A stretch of 64,000 bases of DNA from Anthoceros angustus (taxonomy: Eukaryota; Streptophyta; Anthocerotopsida; Anthocerotales; Anthocerotaceae): the NCBI GenBank assembly GCA_010909165.1, contig MU008194.1, forward strand, positions 124,001 to 188,000. The letters run 5' to 3'. The notes beneath the pieces are model-generated. The model was not told the origin of the DNA. It made no database searches and worked only from the letters and a program-made list of their open reading frames with translations. Positions 22,101 to 32,390 of this stretch are shown here, one piece after another. Position 1 is the stretch's first letter. Every line of letters begins with the position of its first letter. Both the position numbers and the translations under genes were made by a program.

Positions 22101-22716
22101 CACCTATCTATGCCTTCTCTCTGCATGCAGCCATGCTGGACTAGTAGAGGAAGCGTATCATCTGTTTAGATCTATGAGCTCGGACTATGAGATTCACCCA
22201 AGCATGGAGCATTACTGCTCTTTGGTGGATGCTCTTGGCCGTGCAGGTCGCTTAGATGAAGCTGAAGACGTTGTTGACAAGATGCCAATGGAACCAGATG
22301 TTGCAGTGTGGACCTCTCTGTTGGGTGCCTGTAAGAGCCACCTGAATATCGAGATAGGTAGACGTGCAGCTGCACAAATATTGAAGCTAGAGCCAAATAA
22401 TACTGCTGCCTACCTCCTCCTCATGGATATCCTTGCCGCAGCGAACATGTGGGATGAGGTAGCCAGGATAAAGACCACTATGAGGGAATCTGGTATGAAA
22501 AAACTAGTGCCAGGTCTTTGTTGGATTGAAGCCGACAGTATGGTACATTCATTTGTTGCAGGTGAACGATCTCACCCTGAAAGCAAGGAAATCCATGCCG
22601 AGCTAAAGAAGTTAACAGGACCATTAGAAGGGGTGGGGTACGTTCCCATACTGCATTGGAAGCAATCGAGAGACTGGATACTCAATGCGAAGCCTTTAGC
22701 AAACTGCGTAACGTGA
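19114..22716 (+). CDS. PLS-class pentatricopeptide repeat protein, E subclass
   Basis: PPR proteins bind organellar RNA one base per repeat, and PLS types with E domains act mainly in C-to-U editing in plastids or mitochondria. This intronless frame encodes 1,200 residues. About 80 residues of basic, Ser-rich N-terminus could be an organelle presequence. There follow nine P-L-S triplets of about 101 residues, recognisable by nine copies of WNAMIAGYAQHG-like P motifs, each preceded by VFD.L..RD and followed by a GR.IHSQI-like L segment. The E1-E2 region (WTSLLGACKSH, LEPNNTAAYLLL, PGLCWIE, HSFVAGERSHP) is followed by GYVP and then unrelated sequence to the stop. No DYW deaminase is visible, so it would need a DYW partner for editing. 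The start is the first ATG of a triple MMM. Repeats are close in sequence, suggesting recent triplet duplication. Confidence 0.92.
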   Translation: MMMRSLRMGRLVHGLSKKFKGRLSAAGSPCVCPIEHLSTCTELGVSDDGTCSNGASGNAGDDILPDANGAAQGVAVLDQDHISFYASVLLDCIRRRDLARGRKVHAQIINCGYGTNSHLGNTLVRMYAKCGRLLDARQVFDKLADRDGLTWSALISAYVKQRHSQDAGKLFEQMRLSDLSLTNSVALISILKACGTLGDLKQGRLIHSQAVRLGLERDMYVSSSLITMYMHCGSVEDATRVFEQLPERDVVSYNAMIAGYAQNGRGEEAIALFYCMLLDGLIPTPSSFVSVLKACASVEALEYGMHIHSKVVESGFESDVVVGNVLVHFYVKSRNIEEARQVFHNLSSRDVVTWSAMIAGCAQHACGEEGLALFRQMQLEGILPNIVTFVNILKACTSLESLEQGKIIHNQIVESGLDRHILVGTTLVDMYAKHGSMEAAYQVFRSLSRRDLVAWNAMITGCSQHGHGEEALMYFSQMSEEGLEPNDVTFLSLLKACASLQTLEYGAVLHSELTKRGYAIEGVVGNTLIDMYVNCSNLQEARQVFDRLSKRDIVSWNALIGGYAQHNCADEALTLFGLMQRDGVKADNVTFVSVLKACDSLGALEQGKVVHHHIVRRKIEGDLFLGSTLIQVYATCQSLVDAREVFEKMSHEDVVPWNVMIGGYCQQGITEEALTLFGEMQCAGVKPNAVTVLSILKACATVPSPAALEQGRRIHSYIAQNGLASDELVGNALVHMYASCGCLQDAEQVFHLLSRRDVVSWNALIAGYAQHGCSEEAMSCFQRMHQGGMRPDNITFISILKACASPEHLKQGRTIHAQVIEQGFEPEIVIGNALVDMYANCGDLEGAREVFDHLPQHDIVSWNSIIAGYSQHGHVEEAFELFGFMQDDGTKPDNLTFATMLNGCANYVALQQGILIHDAVIQSGFDTDVLVGNTLVDMYSKCGNLENACKVFNKLPKQVVSTWNTMIAGYGRHGQGLKALQCFKQMQNEDVMPNSLTYLCLLSACSHAGLVEEAYHLFRSMSSDYEIHPSMEHYCSLVDALGRAGRLDEAEDVVDKMPMEPDVAVWTSLLGACKSHLNIEIGRRAAAQILKLEPNNTAAYLLLMDILAAANMWDEVARIKTTMRESGMKKLVPGLCWIEADSMVHSFVAGERSHPESKEIHAELKKLTGPLEGVGYVPILHWKQSRDWILNAKPLANCVT

Positions 22717-25020
22717 ATTGTGTTGCGCAAATTTTTGGAGTAGACATTCCTTTATCTGCTCATCACTGCAGAAATTCAGTCTTTGTCAAGTTACAGGTGC
22801 TTCGAGCCTCAGGGCTACCTGATAAGATAGCTCGCGCTTAGTCCCTGGCATTTTTGTCTGCTGAGCTCAGAAGGACGCAATACTTTAACTGACATACTTT
22901 GTAACTTGCAGGCTTTGCACCAACGTGGTGCCCAAAAATGAATTGATCCGCAACTAGTACTTATACTCCGCTGTTAAAAATTGAGGGGGTGACAGCAGAG
23001 GTAGCTTTCTATGGCCTCTACCTTATCATGCTAACTCTATCAAAGGGATATTCAAATGGCTAGCCTAGCAGCGCTACCCTTTTCCTCCCTCCCCTTGACT
23101 GGTGCTGATGCTTTTCCTGATCGCTTGTAGTCTCGAATCTGAGGCACATGCAACAGATTCTCAAGGCCATGAACAGCAGGGTCCTTCACCATTGAAAAAG
23201 GCTAGTCACTAACCAGCTTGGCATAGTACTTCTGGGCATGAGTGCGAACTTGGGTTGAGCTACGAGTTCCCACAAACTTAGCAATAGCAGCGAAGTCCGT
23301 TCCGAAGCTGTAAGATAGACTGGAGAAGCTTAGTGTGCTATTAGCAAGGAGGAAGCCTAGTGTCAAAGGTATGGCGGGCATGCAAGGAACTGACGTTTTC
23401 AGTGCCTTCTTGAATCGTTGTCGTTCCTCATTCGTCCAGTACCTGCTCTCAGATACCTGGAAAAGAACCGATTCCAGGTGAGAGGCTGGTGCCGTTAAGG
23501 TGAATCACATGCAACATGACTGGCGTGTTATTGCAAGATTGTGTCTACCTTGTTTTCCGGAGATGAGGTTTCCCGATGTTCTTGTGCTCTCAAGACGAGG
23601 ATCTGTCAACGACCAGGTGTTCTATTAAACAGATGCTTATCTTGTGGTATCACATATTTCTTCGCAAGTGCAGCCTAGGAAGGTTTCGTGAAACAGTTCG
23701 TAACAGTAAGAAGTACCAGATGCCTTTGAAATGTGGCTACTTGGCGTGTATCTACATTGCCCAATGAGTCGCTCTGTGACACACTTTGGCGACTACATGG
23801 CCACGGTAACAGCTGAGGCACTATGTGGTAGAGGTGATTTAAGTGCTCATCCACAATCTAGGAGCTGTGAGCATTTTTTGATCCTATGATTGACCTTCTG
23901 TTTGGCTTGTTCCAATTCCTTCTCCAGATGCTCAAGTTGTTGCAGACCTGACGTGTCCATCGGTAGGTACTGATCTGGGGTCGTTTTGACAGATCTCATC
24001 GACGGATTATCAATCAAATCAACTTTGTCCATTTTTGTAGGGATTGACATTGGTAGAGATCTTCTTATCACACCATGACCTGAGCAACTTGAGCTTCTAG
24101 AGTTGGAGCTCCAGAGATTTTGTTCAATGCAGAGTACGTCCCGAGCTTCTTGATGTTCAGTTCACAATTATTGTTAGTTCCTACATTCTCATTCACAGCT
24201 TTGGAAGAGGTGGGTGATGAAAGCTCTGTGCTCTGTGACCAAACCCTATGAGCCTGTGGAATGCTTGCCGTCACAAAACCATCAGACTTGCTAGCACCTA
24301 TTAGGCACGCAATCGTTCCGCAAGCAACTGACTGGAGCTGTCAATCTTCCCAGGTAAAATTAGTGCACACAAGCTTACATTCTTTCACAGCACGCACTCC
24401 CCTGGTGTTCTTCATTTAGAGTACTTGTACCGATGCTCAGGTCTCAGGATTCAAAGGACATCTGCCAGAGGAGGAGATCATGACTTTAAGCCTGTCATCT
24501 CTCTGACAGACAGCAGTAGCAGTTTGTCCATGCAGGACCAGATGCTGCCGGCACAGGCAAATGGACTGGACACATGGACGACGAGCGCTTGAGCAGCACA
24601 CTATGTCCCTGACTGGCTAGAGTACCTTGAGCACGATGATAGCCCTGGAAACAGGCATGCTCGTTGCTCCTTGCTTGACATCCACCCCATAGCAAGGAGC
24701 CAGGTCTAGATGATGCTGAGCATGAGCGAAAGTGTGCGTCGGGGTACTGATCTTCTCCTGCTCGGCCACGGCAGGGATGAACAGGCAACAGGAGGATCTG
24801 CGGTTTCTGCTGGTGGAGCCGACAGTGCAGATGAAGAGGCCGAGGAAGAGGAAGAGGAAGAGCAGCGAGGGAGTGGTGAGTAACCGTCGATGGCGCGTAA
24901 CGACCGTGTCATCCACGTCACACCGTCCCGCTTCTTCAGCTAAAAGGACGTTCAGCAGAACGTGAAGACCTAACTACCAGTCCCGGGACTGGCCGCTGCT
25001 GCTTCCGTCGTGTGTGTGCA
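22717..25020. other. Intergenic region between PPR and RNF32-like genes
   Basis: I find no gene here that I can support. A minus-strand frame at 24,617-24,916 has a Leu/Phe-rich hydrophobic stretch but no homology I recognise. The last ~120 bp before 25,021 (GTGTCATCCACGT, CCGTCCCGCTTCTTCAGCTAA, AACGTGAAGACCTAA) recur upstream of the degraded RNF32-like copies at 56.4 and 59.95 kb and so belong to that gene's 5' leader or promoter. Confidence 0.5.
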
Positions 25021-26983
25021 ATGGATCATGGCGCAGCAGCCTCGTGCAGATGCCGCTCCCCTATGGACAGATTGAGAAGGCGCCGGGAAGCCTTTAGGGA
25101 ATGCAGAACTCAGGTGAGATTCAGGAAGCAAGACTTCTTGTTACCCAAGAATTGGATTTGGAGGCTTGCAATGAGAGCAGAACCCGTCTTGGCTGAAACA
25201 GAGGGCAGTGAGAGATGCAGTGGCGTTGCAAGACCATTTTGTGAGGTCCCTGAAGATTGAACGGGCACCGACCCATGTGTTCCAGGTAGTTAAGCACTCG
25301 CAGATCTGTGTTTATGGGTGGAACTCTTCTGACCATGCAAGGTCCTGTAGGTGGTCTTGTCCCGAGAGACGCCAGACTTCGGCTTTGAAAACATGGAAGC
25401 TGAGGGTCTGACGCTAGGTGAGGTTTGGAGCACACAGAGTGTGATGCAGTGTTCATGCCACAGGGTGCACACGCAAGATAATTTGACTGGTTTGCGCTGC
25501 AGCACAGCAGTATGGGCTGGTGGCCAAACCTGTCTCCGAGCTGAACCCGGATGAGTGGGAAGCTGTGCATCAGAGGTCTCTGAGCAGGAAGGATTTCCTG
25601 CATCCGTGCCCTATATGCCGGGAATATTTCAAAACGGATGACCAGATGCTCCTCAGTTGCTCCCACGTTTTCCATCGGGTGAGTGAAACAGGGCTACCTG
25701 GCTGGCTCTGATATACTTCCTCGGTAATGTGGGACCTTGATGGACGCTGAATTGATCTTGCAGCTGTGCCTGCAAAGTTTTGAACATTATTCACACCTCC
25801 GGTGTTGCCCTGTTTGTCGGGCAGAAAATTATCAGAAGCTGGTTGTGAAAAACGCAACATCGCTATATGAAAGCTTTAGCGCTACTAGGTAAGCCAGCGC
25901 TGGAGACGAAGGTCGTACTTCGACAGATTGGTAGCTCATTCAGAAAATCTTCAGTACTTGAGACAGGTGCCCTTTTCCACAGGCTTGAAAACAGGGGCCT
26001 TCTTCCACAGGATACAAGCTGCCTACCGAGGATACCTCATCAGAAGAATGTATGTCCCACTCTTGCGATCCATTGGGCCAAAGGATCCGAGCAGGCCCAT
26101 GCTGAAAACTTCAGCGCTACTAGGTAAGCCAGCGCTGGAGACGAAGGTCGTACTTCGACAGATTGGTAGCTCATTCAGAAAATCTTCAGTACTTGAGACA
26201 GGTGCCCCTTTTCCACAGGATACAAGCTGCCTACCGAGGATACCTCATCAGAAGAATGTATGTCCCACTCTTGCGATCCATCAGGCCACAGGATCCGGGC
26301 AGGCTCATGAAATGGTTTGCTAACAAGGTCTGTTGTCTCGTCCGAAGAAGGGGCAACAAAACGCAGCACCTTTACTTTATCCTGGATGCAGCTGTGTGCA
26401 ACCCTTTCATGATTCTCTGAGCTACTTTTGAACAGCTCGAATCCGCGACAGATATGTTACTTGGACAATTGGCAGTTGACCATTCAGAAGCAGATGCTCT
26501 TCTTCTAGAGATCGACAACACCTTGGCTATCAGCAAACAAGTCTATCAGCAGAGCACAAGAACAGAGTCACGTACCTCGCGCATCCCTCCTATGGACGTG
26601 GAGCCAACACGCCATCCCCCTGCAGTCAACTGGCCATTCGTCATAGAAAAGGTGGTTCATTTGTGCTCTTCTCTCCCACACAAAATGGGGTGTCATCGTC
26701 AGAACTCCGTCTGATATTTTTGGGTTGCTGACAGGCGAGAGATCGAGGTGACGTTGAGTGTCCAATATGCATTGAACCCTTGCACCGAAGAAAAGGAACA
26801 TCCCTGGCATGGCTGAGTTGCAGCCATGTTTTCCATGTCGACTGCATCAGCACCTTTGAGGCCTTCACCGAAGAATGTCAAGGAGCAGACGACACCGGAG
26901 GTGCTCCCATCTGCCCTGTCTGCAGGGCTTCATATCAGCGGCTAGTGATGACAGGGTTTTGGGATGGCTGCCGAGGGGCTTAA
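25021..26983 (+). CDS. RNF32-like protein with two RING-H2 fingers and an IQ motif (copy 1, intact)
   Basis: Eight exons keep frame: 25,021-25,113, 25,202-25,285, 25,351-25,417, 25,503-25,678, 25,764-25,888, 26,219-26,327, 26,436-26,651 and 26,735-26,983. They total 1,119 nt, or 372 residues, close to human RNF32 (about 360). RING 1 is C117, C120, C134, H136, H139, C142, C155, C158. The IQ motif IQAAYRGYLIRR starts at 183. RING 2 is C299, C302, C319, H321, H324, C327, C350, C353. RNF32-type linkers are present too: RDAVALQDH near the N-terminus, LTLAQQYGL and DEW before RING 1, and LEIDNTLAIS after the IQ. Double RING plus IQ is the RNF32 architecture. In animals the gene is testis-expressed, so ubiquitin ligation with calmodulin binding during sperm formation is plausible but inferred. 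A Root_cap gene follows 600 bp downstream. Confidence 0.88.
25875..26112 (+). repeat. Tandem duplication including a spare IQ exon (exon 6a)
   Basis: The segment from the end of exon 5 (TTTAGCGCTACTAGGTAAGC) through a second IQ-encoding exon at 26,011-26,112 is repeated starting about 26,113, with TTCAGCGCTACTAG at the joint. Splicing exon 6a into exon 6b would shift phase, so 6a is probably skipped. The same duplicated arrangement is visible in the degraded copies at 55.5-55.9 and 60.5-60.9 kb but not in copy 2. Confidence 0.75.
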
Positions 26984-27509
26984 TTTGTGACATGAAACAG
27001 TCCATCGCTGCCTCATTTTCATTCCCCGGTTTCAAGAAGTACACCTGGGAGTCCAGTCGCCTAGACGCGGAAGGTGGGTCAGGAAAAGATCGTGAATTGT
27101 GATTCGTGAATCGTAGTCCAGCCTGGCCGCTTTGCTACGTATCTCTAAACATGGACTCCTCCAAGTTGGCGCACGCATCCAGAGGCCTGACACTTCATTC
27201 CCAGCCTTGAAATTTTTGTGACAGCCAGCCCATCCAGATACCTGCCGTCATCCTGTCAGGCCAGGCCGCGACGTTTCAGGAAAGGGAACGAACAGGTCAA
27301 CTGGTTGCGAGCATGGGCAGGCTGCTATTGGACCAGGCTGCCTTGGTATCGTGCTGTAACGAAGCCATGTTTGGCAAACAAAGTGGATTCGACTCCGGCC
27401 GGAAGGTGCTGGAAACAGTACTGCATGATCCTCCGGGGCCCACTCTTCCGCAAGGCAAGCGAGCCACGTGCGCGCTCGGCATGTCGGTTTTCCTGGCACG
27501 CCCGGGGAG

Positions 27510-27516
27510 TATAAAG
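27510..27516 (+). promoter_or_regulatory. TATA box of Root_cap copy A
   Basis: TATAAAG lies about 80 bp before the ATG at 27,598, in the context GAGTATAAAGAGCGGC, which is retained in every Root_cap copy. Confidence 0.8.
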
Positions 27517-27597
27517 AGCGGCGGCTCAGACTCCCGGCAGACACAATCTTTCAGCGGAATAGCTCGGAGGCTTTAAGCAAGCTCGACTTTCGAGACC

Positions 27598-28684
27598 ATG
27601 GCGGTGCCGGCAGCTGTGATTGTGGCGGTGTTGGCTCTGTGCGTGGCCAGCAATGTGGACGGTAATGAGAGATTCTGTGAGATGGGTTTTATGACGCGCA
27701 GCAGCAGGAATGCAGCTGTGTACAGCCCATCGTTTGATGAAGCTGTAGACTGTTGCAATGGCATTGATTCTGATCCCGATCGTACTTGGTTGCAGCCGTA
27801 AGGTGGAAGCCGAAGCCGTGCAGCCAGGGCTACTACCCGGGCTGCATCAAGGACGACCCGTCTTCGTGGGCAGCGACGGCCAGCAGTTCTACTTCCACGG
27901 CCACAAGGACGCCGACTTCTGCATCGTCTCCGACTCCAACCTGCACGTGAACGCCCACTTCATCGGCCGCCGGGCGGACCATGTCCCGAGACTTCACCTG
28001 GGTGCAGTCCTCGGAATTCTCTTCGGCGACCACCAGTTGTACATCGGCGCCAGCAAGGTGAGTCCGGACAATCTGCAGGACTTCTTGATCCGTTGCAGCC
28101 GGTTTGGACGAAATCAGAAGGAGTGATCAATGCGTGCGTCGATCGATGTCGTGGCTGCAGGTGGCCACCTTCGACAACTCCGTGGACTACCTGGTGATGT
28201 CCCTGGACGCCAGCCCGATCCTCCTGCCGGCGGTGAAGGACGCCGCTTGGAGCGCGCCCCACGCCGGCCTGACCGTCACCAGGTCCCAGAGCCACAACGG
28301 CGTCATCATCGAGGTGGAGGATCAGTTCTCCTCTCTGTGCTCGTCGTGCCCGTCACCGAATCCGACAACATCCGCCACGGCTACGGCATCACCCCGGACA
28401 ACTGCTTCGCCCACCTGGAGCTCAACTTCCAGTTCAAGGCGCTCACGCCGTCAGTGTCTGGAGTCCTGGGCCAGACCTACGCTCCCGGCTTCAAGCACCA
28501 GGAGAAGGAGGCCGGGCAGAGCATGCCCATGCTCACCCAAGAGGCGTCCTTCCTCTCTTCTGCCCTCATGTCCACCGACTGCAAGGTCGGCAATTTCCGA
28601 GGCCACGTCTCCAGCGACGTCACCATCGTCGATTTTCCTCAGACAACATGCTCCGGCGGTTCTGGCCTCGTCTGCCGTCGCTGA
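27598..28684 (+). pseudogene. Root_cap-family secreted protein, copy A (frameshifted)
   Basis: Root_cap (PF06830) proteins are secreted plant proteins first described from root caps. Their biochemical role is unknown. Exons are 27,598-27,661 (signal peptide starting MAVPAAVIVAVLAL), 27,796-28,057 and 28,161-28,684, with intact GT-AG borders. Compared with the intact copy at 57,267-58,358 it lacks one C of CCCC after GACGA, two bases in GGACCACATG, one C in TCCCTCGG and one C in TTCTCCCTC, so it cannot encode full-length protein as given. The ending TCSGGSGLVCRR is conserved. Every change is a 1-2-base loss in a short run, so sequencing error cannot be excluded. AATAAA at 28,942-28,947 is a likely poly(A) signal. 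Confidence 0.8.
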
Positions 28685-29221
28685 ATTCTATTCAATTCAA
28701 TGGAGCAGTTCAGTTCGATGCAATTCAGTTGAGAAGTGTGCACACATCGGTGAGGCAACAGGCCCTCCCATCTCTGTCATCCCCAGGTCTATATTCACAT
28801 ATGGCTCTCTCCTTTGTAAAACACCGGCAACAAGGAGAGATCATAGATGAATTTCAGCTCATGATCAGCTCGAGCATAGGAAATTGTTGCGTTGCCTACT
28901 GCCATGTATAAAGTTGGGTACCGTGTGCCATAATAAGGGTGAATAAATTCTGTCTGATACCACTGAACCAGCTTCCTTAGATGCCTTATAGCCCTTTTGG
29001 GAGGCTTTACTTTTCATGAAAACTCAAGAGATGTGCTCAATTACCCGCGGCATCTTCAGTCGAGTGTTCATGTTCACATGCCTTCTTCCACCTTCGCTGG
29101 CGGAGTAATACGAGATGTCTGATGATGCCCTGAATACCGTTATGGATAGCATGAATCCATCATTCTTTCTTCTTTGGAATAAAGCACTCTACTGCAGAAA
29201 CCGAACTTTTCCCCTCGAACC
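28685..29221 (+). other. 3' flank of Root_cap copy A
   Basis: Contains the probable 3' untranslated region. The same flank is found, in matching order, after copies C and D (33,360-33,930; 38,365-38,935) and in altered form near 56,820-57,240 and 59,400-59,600. It ends at 29,221 within CCAACTCCTCCAA, where the sequence jumps to the promoter of a further copy. Confidence 0.7.
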
Positions 29222-29774
29222 CAACTCCTCCAAGTTGGCGCACGCATCCAGAGGCCTGACACTTCATTCCCAGCCTTGAAATTTTGTGACAGCCAGCCCA
29301 TCCAGATACCTGCCGTCATCCTGTCAGGCCAGGCCGCGACGTTTCAGGAAAGGGAACGAACAGGTCAACTGGTTGCGAGCATGGGCAGGCTGCTATTGGA
29401 CCAGGCTGCCTTGGTATCGTGCTGTAACGAAGCCATGTTTGGCAAACAAAGTGGATTCGACTCCGGCCGGAAGGTGCTGGAAACAGTACTGCATGATCCT
29501 CCGGGGCCCACTCTTCCGCAAGGCAAGCGAGCCACGTGCGCGCTCGGCATGTCGGTTTGTTCTGCCGTTCGCCAGTAGCGAGTATAAAGAGCGGCGGCTC
29601 AGACTCCCGGCAGACACAATCTTTCAGCGGAATAGCTCGGAGGCTTTAAGCTCGACTTTCGAGACCATGGCGGTGCCGGCAGCTGTGATTGTGGCGGTGT
29701 TGGCTCTGTGCGTGGCCAGCAATGTGGACGGTAATGAGAGATTCTGTGAGATGGGTTTTATGACGCGCAGCAGC
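29222..29774 (+). pseudogene. Root_cap copy B: promoter plus exon 1 only
   Basis: Promoter sequence, TATAAAG at 29,583-29,589, the ATG at 29,667 and the 64-nt signal-peptide exon with its GT donor are present. The sequence then leaves the Root_cap intron at about 29,774 (after GCGCAGCAGC) and enters Copia leader/gag sequence. All of exons 2 and 3 are missing. If unspliced, the signal peptide runs in frame into the foreign DNA as far as 29,996. Confidence 0.85.
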
Positions 29775-30647
29775 GCCGCATCGTGCCGTATGCACAACAG
29801 CAGACGCGAGCGCAATGAGCGAAAAATTACCAAATATTCAGAATACCCGTGGAATACCAATGGCAAAATACACAGCCGCACGGTGATGCTTTTGACTTTT
29901 CTCGATAAGGCGAGTCGAGTGTTTTATCAGTATTTGAATCATGATGTCTTCATCATCGAAAACGTCATGTTCAATATCGAAGTTAGATGGTACTAACTTC
30001 CCGCTTTGGAAAGAACAAGTGTATAATGTTCTAGTAAAAGCATCAAGCCCATAAAGTTGTTAGGCCAAACCAAATAGTATGACACAGGATGAGTGGGACT
30101 GGATGAGCTTGCTAGATCTACTATTATGCTAACATCCCGATTTTATATCCTTGGTGCGAGGCGATGTGATTGACAACGTTACCCCCATGGTCCGTGCCCT
30201 CCTAAGGGTTGTTCTCTTGGGATAAATGGGGTTTTACATCTCTTTCATAATAAAGTCTTGGTGTAGTCCAAGACTATTGATGGATGTACCCTTATTGCAT
30301 AAGGATTTTAGTAAAATAGTTGTACTTCAATGTGAAAGATAAGACCACGAGTTACGGATGTGCGTGTCAGGACTGTATGAGAAGCAAAGTGCGGCTTCTC
30401 GTGTATTGGTTGAAACAAATTGGTGGACTTGAAGATGAAGGAAGGGACGAGGATGTCCGATCATCCGAATGATTTCAATACCATTTTCAGCCAGCTCTCA
30501 TCTCAAGGTATCACATTCCCATTCCGTGAGAGCTATGTTTCTGGTCACATTACGAGAGTTGGGACACCTTTCATGAGTAATTCTCGCCTCGCTAGTGGTC
30601 TTACCATTGTAAATGTAGAAGGTAGCGTTAACCGAGGAGGTGAACAG
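29775..30647 (+). mobile_element. Copia leader and gag fragment inserted in copy B
   Basis: The gag start is visible near 29,942 (MSSSSKTS-type reading in an adjacent frame), then LDGTNFPLWKEQV. Later come LVDLKMKEGTRMSDH and FNTIFSQLSSQGI. The same gag is found on the minus strand at 45,296-46,080, so this is a piece of that family. It lacks LTRs and ends at 30,647 inside GAAAACATGGAA, a word also present in RNF32-like exon 3, where the RNF32-like copy 2 begins. Confidence 0.85.
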
Positions 30648-32000
30648 AAAACATGGAAGCTGAGGGTCTGACGCTAGGTGAGGTTTGGAGCACACAGAGT
30701 GTGATGCAGTGTTCATGCCACAGGGTGCACACGCAAGATAATTTGACTGGTTTGCGCTGCAGCACAGCAGTATGGGCTGGTGGCCAAACCTGTCTCCGAG
30801 CTGAACCCGGATGAGTGGGAAGCTGTGCATCAGAGGTCTCTGAGCAGGAAGGATTTCCTGCATCCGTGCCCTATATGCCGGGAATATTTCAAAACGGATG
30901 ACCAGATGCTCCTCAGTTGCTCCCACGTTTTCCATCGGGTGAGTGAAACAGGGCTACCTGGCTGGCTCTGATATACTCGGTAATGTGGGACCTTGATGGA
31001 CGCTGAATTGATCTTGCAGCTGTGCCTGCAAAGTTTTGAACATTATTCACACCTCCGGTGTTGCCCTGTTTGTCGGGCAGAAAATTATCAGAAGCTGGTT
31101 GTGAAAAACGCAACATCGCTATATGAAAGCTTTAGCGCTACTAGGTAAGCCAGCGCTGGAGACGAAGGTCGTACTTCGACAGATTGGTAGCTCATTCAGA
31201 AAATCTTCAGTACTTGAGACAGGTGCCCCTTTTCCACAGGATACAAGCTGCCTACCGAGGATACCTCATCAGAAGAATGTATGTCCCACTCTTGCGATCC
31301 ATCAGGCCACAGGATCCGGGCAGGCTCATGAAATGGTTTGCTAACAAGGTCTGTTGTCTCGTCCGAAGAAGGGGCAACAAAACGCAGCACCTTTACTTTA
31401 TCCTGGATGCAGCTGTGTGCAACCCTTTCATGATTCTCTGAGCTACTTTTGAACAGCTCGAATCCGCGACAGATATGTTACTTGGACAATTGGCAGTTGA
31501 CCATTCAGAAGCAGATGCTCTTCTTCTAGAGATCGACAACACCTTGGCTATCAGCAAACAAGTCTATCAGCAGAGCACAAGAACAGAGTCACGTACCTCG
31601 CGCATCCCTCCTATGGACGTGGAGCCAACACGCCATCCCCTGCAGTCAACTGGCCATTCGTCATAGAAAAGGTGGTTCATTTGTGCTCTTCCCACACAAA
31701 ATGGGTGTCATCGTCAGAACTCCGTCTGATATTTTTGGGTTGCTGACAGGCGAGAGATCGAGGTGACGTTGAGTGTCCAATATGCATTGAACCCTTGCAC
31801 CGAAGAAAAGGAACATCCCTGGCATGGCTGAGTTGCAGCCATGTTTTCCATGTCGACTGCATCAGCACCTTTGAGGCCTTCACCGAAGAATGTCAAGGAG
31901 CAGACGACACCGGAGGTGTTCTCCCATCTGCCCTGTCTGCAGGGCTTCATATCAGCGGCTAGTGATGACAGGGTTTTGGGATGGCTGCCGAGGGGCTTAA
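30648..32000 (+). pseudogene. RNF32-like copy 2, 5'-truncated
   Basis: It begins within exon 3 (AACATGGAAGCTGAGGG). Then come exon 4 (30,763-30,938), exon 5 (31,020-31,144), a single IQ exon (31,240-31,348), exon 7 (31,457-31,671) and exon 8 (31,750-32,000). RING 1 and IQ are preserved. Exon 7 has CCCC where copy 1 has CCCCC, which shifts the frame, and exon 8 has two extra T residues before the last zinc pair. It lacks exons 1 and 2 and the promoter. About 380 bp of Root_cap promoter sequence (to 32,390) follows. Confidence 0.85.
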
Positions 32001-32390
32001 TTTGTGACATGAAACAGTCCATCGCTGCCTCATTTTCATTCCCCGGTTTCAAGAAGTACACCTGGGAGTCCAGTCGCCTAGACGCGGAAGGTGGGTCAGG
32101 AAAAGATCGTGAATTGTGATTCGTGAATCGTAGTCCAGCCTGGCCGCTTTGCTACGTATCTCTAAACATGGACTCCTCCAAGTTGGCGCACGCATCCAGA
32201 GGCCTGACACTTCATTCCCAGCCTTGAAATTTTTGTGACAGCCAGCCCATCCAGATACCTGCCGTCATCCTGTCAGGCCAGGCCGCGACGTTTCAGGAAA
32301 GGGAACGAACAGGTCAACTGGTTGCGAGCATGGGCAGGCTGCTATTGGACCAGGCTGCCTTGGTATCGTGCTGTAACGAAGCCATGTTTG

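Noticed and set aside
22656-22841. Continuation of the PPR protein into a DYW domain by frameshift
   Set aside because: The overlapping frame shows no HSE zinc-binding motif or other DYW signature that I can recognise.
24617-24916. Possible small secreted or membrane protein on the minus strand
   Set aside because: Only a hydrophobic stretch supports it; no homology, no splice evidence, and several overlapping frames exist there.
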